NCBI RefSeq assembly: GCF_000213805.1
Contig: NC_015556.1
Span: 4,856,770 to 4,920,769, forward strand
DNA from: Pseudomonas fulva 12-X
Lineage (GTDB): Bacteria; Pseudomonadota; Gammaproteobacteria; Pseudomonadales; Pseudomonadaceae
Direction of reading: 5' to 3'
Length of the DNA: 64,000 nucleotides
Below the pieces are notes generated by a model, which saw nothing but the letters and a program-made list of their open reading frames with translations, was not told where the DNA came from and did not search any database. Below, in pieces: positions 58,501 through 64,000 of the stretch. The first letter of the stretch is position 1; the number at the start of each line of letters is the position of its first letter. The position numbers and the translations under genes were made by a program.

Positions 58501-59404
58501 CCACCAGCATATGGTTCTGCCACTCGAAGCGACGCGTCACCTGCCCCATGCGGTTACGCACTTCGATGAGATCGCCACTGTCGTTGAAGCTGTAAGTCAC
58601 CAGCCAGTCGAGCCCCGGCTGGGTTGGATCGAGGCCAACAGGCAGCGGGCCGTCCGGATTGCCGAGAATGACCCCGTACAGACGCAGCCCCGAATCGCCG
58701 GGAACCGGCTCGCCCACCTGTTGATAAATAAAGGCGTAGCTGCGCCCGGCACTGTCCCTTACGCAGGACAGGCTGCCCGAGGCATTCCAGCTGTATTCGG
58801 TGCGGTAGCCATTGCGATCGAAGCTGGCGTGCAGCAGCCAGCTCCCCTCGCCGTTACGCAGAAAGTGCAGGAACACCCGCTCGCGCAGCACCACCACCGA
58901 GCCCTCGTGCTGCTGCACGGACAGCGGCACGCCGGTCCACTTGCTGCTCCAGGGCTCAAACGACTGCTCGGGACTATTGCCACCGCGGCGAATCCACAGC
59001 AGCTCGCTACCGGAATAGAACGCAGCGCCTGGCGCCAATGCCGGGAAGCCGATACGCCGGCCCTGGGAATCGATCAGTGCTGTGTGCTCATCGCATACTT
59101 CCAGCCCCAGCCCTTCGGCGGGCAACGCCCAACCCTGGCCCAGGCTGCCGATGCGCTCATTACTGGAGACATACATTCGCATGAAGGCGAAAGGGATGGG
59201 CGCTGGCAGCGAGAAATCCACTTCACCCGGAAGAATCTTCACGCCCAGCATTGGGTTGACCGGCTGGCCGGTTGCCGGGCCACACGCCGAAGGACGGTCG
59301 GCCTTGCCGACGGCGGTGCTGCCCACGAAGACATTGGGCGAGCCGGAAACGATCACGGAACCGGCCACCTTGTGACCGATATGAGAAACCGGGAGGCCAC
59401 TCAT
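55502..59404 (-). CDS. PAAR-RHS polymorphic toxin (type VI effector type)
   Basis: This 1300-residue RHS protein has a short N-terminal PAAR-like segment (PVSHIGHKVAGSVIVSGSPNVFVGSTAVGKAD) that would cap a type VI secretion VgrG spike. Next come DUF6531/RHS beginning (GVKILPGEVDFSLPAPIPFAFMRMYVSSNER), many YD repeats (YDAAGNLLEERDDEGRLIRFEYDAQGRL) and the core closure PxxxxRYLTQDPLGLLAGVNTYRYTELPTLGVDPLGL, with the conserved aspartate of the self-cleaving part. The variable tip of 168 residues (from 1133) is Gly/Ser rich with a KKKK stretch and four Cys (VYYTTCG, NLCVYY, MACEQKQICLRD) and is not a toxin type I know. It is inserted between mnmE and mnmG. Confidence 0.9.
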   Translation of the reverse strand: MSGLPVSHIGHKVAGSVIVSGSPNVFVGSTAVGKADRPSACGPATGQPVNPMLGVKILPGEVDFSLPAPIPFAFMRMYVSSNERIGSLGQGWALPAEGLGLEVCDEHTALIDSQGRRIGFPALAPGAAFYSGSELLWIRRGGNSPEQSFEPWSSKWTGVPLSVQQHEGSVVVLRERVFLHFLRNGEGSWLLHASFDRNGYRTEYSWNASGSLSCVRDSAGRSYAFIYQQVGEPVPGDSGLRLYGVILGNPDGPLPVGLDPTQPGLDWLVTYSFNDSGDLIEVRNRMGQVTRRFEWQNHMLVAHAQPEGLEVRYEWDRYEPCGKVIRQIERDGLSRAYHYEPNHTEVVDNLGRRELYLFEGQSADRQWVAHERADGSRIEFTYDAYGRLSTIKDPLQRVMQARFNGEGMRAELEEPGKTGTRYFLDDGNGFVTGIRNADDHEWQMLRDERGNLISFIDPLGAQTQRAYRDPRLPDRPTTITDGKGGTRHLAWNRFGALERYTDCSGHTTTCEYDSNGWLISQTGPLGQCVRYQRDAMGRSLRRVEPDGTQIDFTYDHLGRMVGAASQGKQASFTWDRFNRLTSLTNPNGGTQHYAYDPAGRLISVQNENGAQIRFAYDEVDRLIQQQDLDGRVRQYRYDAAGNLLEERDDEGRLIRFEYDAQGRLLCRHLPATEHAEAFSESYTWSPGGQLLGVKSQDSDVRFRYDAAGRIVHELQTLGTDWVYDVEHQLDPLGNRESSRYGDAPRVNWLLYGSGYLHGVVVDAVELAFERDAGHREIHRDARRRTDGSVLFSESRQHDQANRLIAGALKTSGGAQWQRRYQYGAQGDLVSIHDTTAPVIEYRYDQAGRLVASTQGDLSRYYHFDPAGNRVDNFGQHCADNRIAHLDGYQFRYDRVGNLIERVEPDGARMLFGYDGANRLVHLQRVESDGRTLQARYHYDGLSRRIAKDVWRDGQQQRTYYGWDNHRQCAEAHTDRLRTTVHQPNSFVPLLRMEQLRQQESAEVLEIRRQLGHEGQPLPEEMRPAGENLHLAFFHTDHLGTPLRLTDTHGNLLWSGESSDWHAIGNEQGSTDQPIRFQGQYLDVESGLHYNRFRYYDPQAGRYLTQDPLGLLAGVNTYRYTELPTLGVDPLGLWDFITNSPGIQQQVSLAQYMYQNGATPEQVSEALYPTRGFEGSISADVSMAGNAGGGGSGAFGIATGKKKKDQWFNLCVYYTTCGTLGPGASFGVGGNVSASNAPPTSGTTKSVGVFGGGGFLGKFGGSVMSEIGKPSNVTVSGGASIGGGASGGVMACEQKQICLRD

Positions 59405-59533
59405 GCTGTAGTCCTTTACTGAAGCTATCTGAAGGCGCCGATTGTAGCTGCCGCAGGATCAGACTATCCCGCTCAGCTAGCGTTCCCGCTAGCACGCGGT
59501 GGCGGACTTATCCACAGCGCGTTCCGCGAATCC

Positions 59534-60901
59534 TTACTTACCGATGCAGAAGCTGGAAAAGATCCGGCCCAGCAGGTCATCGGAACTGAATGCCCCGGTG
59601 ATCTCGCCCAAGGCCTGCTGAGCCTGGCGCAGGTCTTCGGCAAGCAGTTCTCCGGCGCCGGCCAGGGTCAGTTGCGCGTGGCCATGGTCGAGGTGGCGTT
59701 GCGCCTGGTGCAGGGCGTCCAGGTGGCGGCGGCGGGCGCTGAAACCGCTCTCGGCGGTCTGCTGGAAACCCATGCAGGCCTTCAAGTGTTCGCGCAGCAG
59801 TTCCAGGCCTTCGCTGGATTTGGCCGAGAGCGCCAGGGTGGCCTGGCCATCGGCGGCGTTGTGCAGCGCCACCAGTTCGCCGGACAGGTCCGCCTTGTTG
59901 CGAATCAACGTAACTCGAGCCATATCCGGCCGCTGCTGCAGAAATTCGGGCCACAGGGCGAAGGGATCGGCCGCCTCCGGCGCCGTCGAGTCGACGACCA
60001 GCAGCACGCGGTCCGCTTCGCCGATGGCTTTCAGGGCGCGCTCCACACCGATGCGCTCGACCTGGTCCTCGGTATCGCGCAGTCCGGCGGTATCGACCAC
60101 ATGCAGCGGCATACCATCGATGTGGATATGTTCGCGCAGAACGTCACGGGTAGTGCCGGCGATATCGGTGACGATGGCCGCCTCACGCCCGGCGAGGGCA
60201 TTGAGCAGGCTGGACTTGCCGGCATTCGGCCGGCCGGCAATGACCACCGTCATGCCGTCGCGCAGCAAAGCGCCCTGCCCGGCTTCACGCAAAACTGTGG
60301 ATAACTGTTCACGCACGCCTTCGAGCAAGCTCAGTACGTGGCCATCGGCGAGGAAGTCGATTTCTTCCTCGGGAAAATCGATGGCGGCCTCCACATAGAT
60401 GCGCAGGGCAATCAATCGCTCGGTCAGTTCGTGCACGCGCCGGGAGAACTCGCCCTGCAGCGAGCGCACGGCATTACGCGCCGCCTCGGCCGAGCTGGCT
60501 TCGATCAGGTCGGCGATGGCTTCGGCCTGGGCCAGGTCGAGTTTGTCGTTGAGGAATGCCCGCTCGCTGAATTCACCCGGGCGCGCCTGGCGGGCACCGA
60601 GCTCCAGGCAGAGTTGCAGGAGCATGTCCAGCACCACCGGGCCGCCATGGCCCTGCAGCTCGAGCACGTCTTCACCGGTGAACGAATGGGGCCCGGGGAA
60701 AAATAGCAGCAGGCCTTCGTCGATCACTTCGCCGGCATCGTCATGCCAGGCGCCGTGATGGGCATGCCGCGGTTTGGGCTCGATGCCGCTCAGGGTGATT
60801 GCGATCATCCGCGCCCGAGGGCCGGAGACTCTGACGATACCCACGCCGCCACGCCCCTGGGCGGTGGCGACGGCGGCGATGGTTTCACGGGGGGCGGACA
60901 T
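59534..60901 (-). CDS. mnmE: tRNA modification GTPase MnmE
   Basis: This 455-residue GTPase works with MnmG on U34 of tRNA. An N-terminal tetrahydrofolate-binding domain ([18 protein letters not shown]) is followed by a G domain with the P-loop [10 protein letters not shown] (about residue 223), [13 protein letters not shown] and NKAD. It ends in the conserved FCIGK, whose Cys is essential. I chose the ATG at 60901, as [11 protein letters not shown] matches the family. A DnaA-box sequence lies just after its stop (59508-59516). Confidence 0.98.
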   Translation of the reverse strand: MSAPRETIAAVATAQGRGGVGIVRVSGPRARMIAITLSGIEPKPRHAHHGAWHDDAGEVIDEGLLLFFPGPHSFTGEDVLELQGHGGPVVLDMLLQLCLELGARQARPGEFSERAFLNDKLDLAQAEAIADLIEASSAEAARNAVRSLQGEFSRRVHELTERLIALRIYVEAAIDFPEEEIDFLADGHVLSLLEGVREQLSTVLREAGQGALLRDGMTVVIAGRPNAGKSSLLNALAGREAAIVTDIAGTTRDVLREHIHIDGMPLHVVDTAGLRDTEDQVERIGVERALKAIGEADRVLLVVDSTAPEAADPFALWPEFLQQRPDMARVTLIRNKADLSGELVALHNAADGQATLALSAKSSEGLELLREHLKACMGFQQTAESGFSARRRHLDALHQAQRHLDHGHAQLTLAGAGELLAEDLRQAQQALGEITGAFSSDDLLGRIFSSFCIGK

Positions 60902-60976
60902 AACGTTCTCCAGACGCTGGATAGCAGAACGCCCCACGAGGGGGCGTCTGTCATGTAGCGGGTGAAGCGCGAACGC

Positions 60977-62719
60977 TTAGGCCTCGGAAGGCTTGTTCGC
61001 GGCTTCGATCTTGCGGGTAATGTACCACTGCTGGGCGATGGACAGGACGTTGTTGACCACCCAGTACAGCACCAGACCCGCCGGGAACCACAGGAAGAAG
61101 AAGGTGAAGATGATCGGCATCATCTTCATTACGCGTGCCTGCATGGGGTCCGGCGGCGTAGGGTTCAGCTGCTGCTGGATGAACATGGTGGCTCCCATGA
61201 TGATCGGCAGGATGAAGAACGGATCCTTGATCGAAAGGTCGGTGATCCACAGGATCCACGGTGCCTGACGCATCTCGACCGATTCCAGCAGGGTCCAGTA
61301 CAGGGCCAGGAACACTGGCATCTGCACCAGGATCGGCAAGCAGCCGCCCAGCGGGTTGATCTTCTCTTTCTTGTACAGCTCCATCATCGCCTGAGACATC
61401 TTCTGGCGATCGTCACCGAACTGCTCTTTGAGCGCCTGCAGGCGCGGCGACACGGCACGCATGCGCGCCATGGAGCGGTAGCTGGCAGCCGACAGCGGGA
61501 AGAACGCCAGCTTGATGATCAGCGTCAGCACGATGATCGAGAAGCCCCAGTTACCCAGCAGGTTGTGGATATGTTCCAGCAGCCAGAAGATCGGCTCGGC
61601 GAGGAACCACAGGATGCCGTAGTCGACGGTCTTGTCCAGGCCAGGCGAAAGTGCGGCCAGATCCTTCTGGATCTTCGGGCCGGCATACAACGTGGTGCTG
61701 GCTTGGCCTTCGGCACCAGCCGCAACGGTCAGTGCAGGGCCGGTGTAGCCGATGATGTAGTTGCCCTGGCTGTCCTTGCGGGTTTGTACCAGGTTGGTGT
61801 CGTCCTTGGCCGGAATCCAGGCAGTCACGAAGTAATGCTGCAGCCAGGCGACCCAGCCGCCCTGCACGGTTTCCTTGAGGTTCTGCTTGTCGATGTCCTT
61901 CATGGACACTTTGGTGTACGGCTTCTCCGGGGTCCACAGGGCAGCACCCAGGTAAGTGGCGGTGCCAGTGGCGGTGCTGGAAGACGGATCACCGCTGTTG
62001 TCGCGCTTGAGCTGGGCGAACAGGTTGCCGGTCCAGGCATTGGCGCTCTGGTTGTTGATCAGGTAGGTAACGCCGATCTCGTAACCATTGCCGGTGATGC
62101 AACCGGTTTTCTTCTGCTCCACTTCCTTGGCCGAGCAGCTGGTGTCCAGCCCGCGGTGGAAAGTGAAACGCTTGGTGTAGTTGACGCCGGCTTCGCTGAA
62201 GGTCAGGTCGACCACCAGTTGATCCTGGCCATCAGCCAGCTGGTAAACACGCTGCTCGCTGCTGTACAGCGGGCGGCCGCCGGCACGGGCGTCCGGGCCG
62301 TTGGCACCGGTCAGGCCGCTCTGGGCCAGGTACAGATGCTCGCTGCCGTTGTCGAACAGCTGGAAGGGAACGTCCGGACGGTCCTGACGACGCGGGTAGT
62401 GCGGCAGGCTCAGGCGAACCACGTCACCACCACGCGGATCGATGGCCAGATCCAGTACGTCGGTCTTGACCTGAATCAGCTCGTCGCTGACCGCAGCGGT
62501 TTCCACCGGGCTTGGCTCGGTGTTGCCGGCATTGGCGGTCGGCACGTCGTCATTGCTGGCCGCCGTCGAAGCGGTTTCCGGCAGACTCGGTGTGGGTTTG
62601 CTGGTCGAAGCGGTCTGATTCGGCAGAGCGGCCTGGCCGTAGTCCTGGTTCCATTGAAGAACCATCATGTAGGACACGACTGCCAGGGCGACGATCAGGA
62701 TCGAACGTTTGATATCCAT
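60977..62719 (-). CDS. yidC: Membrane protein insertase YidC
   Basis: The 580-residue insertase folds and inserts inner-membrane proteins. The N-terminal signal-anchor (RSILIVALAVVSYMMVLQW) precedes a large periplasmic domain (about 50-350) with ECFLQ-type beta strands. The conserved membrane core follows (WGFSIIVLTLIIKLAFFPLSAASYRSMARM with the catalytic Arg, NPLGGCLPILVQMPVFLALYWTL, and the final helices). It is 2 bases after yidD. Confidence 0.98.
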   Translation of the reverse strand: MDIKRSILIVALAVVSYMMVLQWNQDYGQAALPNQTASTSKPTPSLPETASTAASNDDVPTANAGNTEPSPVETAAVSDELIQVKTDVLDLAIDPRGGDVVRLSLPHYPRRQDRPDVPFQLFDNGSEHLYLAQSGLTGANGPDARAGGRPLYSSEQRVYQLADGQDQLVVDLTFSEAGVNYTKRFTFHRGLDTSCSAKEVEQKKTGCITGNGYEIGVTYLINNQSANAWTGNLFAQLKRDNSGDPSSSTATGTATYLGAALWTPEKPYTKVSMKDIDKQNLKETVQGGWVAWLQHYFVTAWIPAKDDTNLVQTRKDSQGNYIIGYTGPALTVAAGAEGQASTTLYAGPKIQKDLAALSPGLDKTVDYGILWFLAEPIFWLLEHIHNLLGNWGFSIIVLTLIIKLAFFPLSAASYRSMARMRAVSPRLQALKEQFGDDRQKMSQAMMELYKKEKINPLGGCLPILVQMPVFLALYWTLLESVEMRQAPWILWITDLSIKDPFFILPIIMGATMFIQQQLNPTPPDPMQARVMKMMPIIFTFFFLWFPAGLVLYWVVNNVLSIAQQWYITRKIEAANKPSEA

Positions 62720-62721
62720 GA

Positions 62722-62967
62722 TTATTCGGCCATCGAAGAGGAACGGGAGTGTTTCGCGAGGGGCACCGGATCGTAGCCTCCGGGATGCCAGGGGTGGCAG
62801 CGTCCCAGACGACGAACGGTCAGCCAGCCACCACGCAGGACGCCATGGGTTTCGATGGCTTCAAGCGCGTAGCAGGAACAAGTGGGGTAGAAACGACAAT
62901 GACTGGCCATCATCGGACTGATGGCGTACTGGTAAAACCGGATTGGAGCTTGAACCAGTTTACGCAT
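62722..62967 (-). CDS. yidD: Membrane protein insertion factor YidD
   Basis: The 81-residue protein has the YidD signature: [31 protein letters not shown], with conserved Cys, and [18 protein letters not shown]. It has a helper role in membrane insertion. It overlaps the rnpA end by 8 bases. Confidence 0.97.
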   Translation of the reverse strand: MRKLVQAPIRFYQYAISPMMASHCRFYPTCSCYALEAIETHGVLRGGWLTVRRLGRCHPWHPGGYDPVPLAKHSRSSSMAE

Positions 62968-63364
62968 GGGGATTGTCGTTCACCCCGGTCTGGGCATTGG
63001 CCTGTTGGGCAGGTTTGCTGCGAGCCAGGCGCTTCCACAGTTTGCCGAACTGTTGAGCCAGCTCGGCGTTCTGCAGATCACCCAGGCCTTTACGCGCAAC
63101 GACCACGATGTCCCAGCCCACCAGGTTGTCCTGGTTGAGGCGGAACGATTCGCGGATCTGGCGTTTCAGGCGGTTGCGCTCAACGGAGAGCTTGACGCTC
63201 TTCTTGCCGATCACCAGCCCAAGGCGTGGATGATCGAGCTCATTGTTGCGCGCCAGCAGCAGGACACTCTTGCCCGGCGCTTTGCCGCTTGGAGAGTCGA
63301 AGACTGCCTTGAATTGCCGGGGAGTGAGCAGGCGCTTCTCCCGGCCGAAGCCTCGACTCACCAC
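62960..63364 (-). CDS. rnpA: Ribonuclease P protein component
   Basis: The 134-residue protein assists RNase P RNA in tRNA 5' maturation. The family motif is [15 protein letters not shown] (the RNR motif), with [13 protein letters not shown] before it. The start is a GTG at 63364, as [18 protein letters not shown] corresponds to the family. It lies 13 bases after rpmH. Confidence 0.97.
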   Translation of the reverse strand: MVSRGFGREKRLLTPRQFKAVFDSPSGKAPGKSVLLLARNNELDHPRLGLVIGKKSVKLSVERNRLKRQIRESFRLNQDNLVGWDIVVVARKGLGDLQNAELAQQFGKLWKRLARSKPAQQANAQTGVNDNPHA

Positions 63365-63377
63365 AAGACTGGAAAAA

Positions 63378-63512
63378 TCAGACAGTCAGGCGAGCACGGC
63401 CCTTGGCGCGACGACGCGACAGGACGGCACGGCCGTTCTTGGTAGCCATGCGAGCACGGAAGCCGTGGGTACGAGCGCGTTTGATGGTGCTGGGTTGGAA
63501 AGTGCGTTTCAT
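63378..63512 (-). CDS. rpmH: 50S ribosomal protein L34
   Basis: The 44-residue very basic protein begins [18 protein letters not shown] and ends GRARLTV. It is the first gene of the rpmH-rnpA-yidD-yidC operon, which starts next to the origin. Its frame, read on the minus strand from 63512, is complete. Confidence 0.98.
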   Translation of the reverse strand: MKRTFQPSTIKRARTHGFRARMATKNGRAVLSRRRAKGRARLTV

Positions 63513-63589
63513 GATGCGGTTACCTGGTTATCGACAACGGACCGGAATGGTCCCCGTTTTAAGAGACCGGCGATTCTAGAGAAAGCCGC

Positions 63590-64000
63590 AGGCCAGGTCA
63601 ATTTCCAACCAGTTGTTTTGCAGATAGAGAAATATAAAGGAAAGAATCTTTTTAGAAAGGCTTGTTTTAGTATTTACAGCTTAGCTCGAGCCTATCTGTG
63701 GATAACTTCATGCGGACCAGAAATGCCGAGTGTTACGGCGATTCAAAAGTCTGTCAGAAAACCGTGCTGCGCATGTTCGCGCACTGGGCATTGCCTGGGG
63801 ATGGAATGCGGTTTTACCCACAGGGTGAATATCCAGAGAGTTTTCCACCCGCTTTTAAACGGTGCTTATGCCGCGTTATCCACAGAGTACAATCAGGCCC
63901 TTTCCGACGTGTGGCAAATTGCCTAACACCTTGATTTAACGTGCACTGATTGGTCTTCCTATGTGGATAACTCCACCTCTTGAAGCTACAATAGGCGCTG
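63590..64000. other. Replication origin region between rpmH and dnaA (partial)
   Basis: The non-coding region after rpmH up to the window edge has an AT-rich stretch (63600-63680) and exact DnaA boxes: TGTGGATAA (63697-63705), TTATCCACA (63876-63884) and TGTGGATAA (63962-63970). Near matches are at 63814-63822 (TTACCCACA) and 63841-63849. This arrangement, left of dnaA, is the Pseudomonas oriC. dnaA should start just beyond the window, so the region's right part and any dnaA promoter are incomplete here. Confidence 0.88.

Noticed and set aside
63243..63926. Long plus-strand frame over rnpA, rpmH and the origin
   Set aside because: It is antisense to rnpA and rpmH and reads through non-coding origin DNA.

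Overview
The window is high-GC bacterial chromosome and almost certainly comes from a Pseudomonas. The right-hand third reproduces the order typical of the genus around the replication origin: glmS, glmR, glmU, atpC-D-G-A-H-F-E-B-I, parB, parA, rsmG, mnmG, mnmE, yidC, yidD, rnpA, rpmH, then the rpmH-dnaA intergenic origin. These genes lie on the minus strand and dnaA itself falls just beyond the right edge. All calls come from reading the sequence and from family knowledge; no searches were run.

Layout. (1) 1-7.3 kb: a Flp/Tad pilus locus. The minus-strand operon rcpC-rcpA-tadZ-tadA-tadB-tadC (tadC is cut by the window edge) is divergent from the Flp pilin gene and a stand-alone receiver protein. 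(2) 7.4-15.7 kb: a superfamily 1 helicase with a nuclease-like tail, the PlpD-type patatin autotransporter, a short conserved protein, a YceK-like lipoprotein, hexR and zwf. hexR and zwf are divergent around a palindromic HexR operator. pgl and eda, which normally follow zwf in Pseudomonas, are absent here. (3) 15.7-31.1 kb: an AT-rich spacer, a giant 3445-residue BapA/LapF-like adhesin with about 34 Ig-like repeats, and its type I secretion system (TolC-like, ABC transporter, HlyD-like). (4) 31.5-34.6 kb: TadE-TadG-TadE minor pilin genes, detached from the main Tad locus by about 24 kb. (5) 34.7-38.7 kb: a Tat-exported PhoX phosphatase with a predicted Pho box, a ParD-like ribbon-helix-helix gene overlapping a methionine aminopeptidase paralogue, and a YczE/YitT-type membrane protein. 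(6) 38.7-64 kb: the core origin-proximal block.

The core block is interrupted between mnmG and mnmE by a PAAR-RHS polymorphic toxin gene, a lipoprotein gene that is the likely immunity partner, and a roughly 360-bp non-coding region. That region holds several DnaA boxes and visibly resembles the rpmH-dnaA origin about 9 kb away. The accessory left half is dominated by surface functions: pili, a large adhesin, a secreted lipase and a secreted phosphatase. Metabolic control by HexR and phosphate control by PhoB can be read from operator-like sequences. The most notable candidates for new biology are the ParD-like/Map pair, the glycine-rich RHS tip with its lipoprotein partner, and the duplicated origin-like element.
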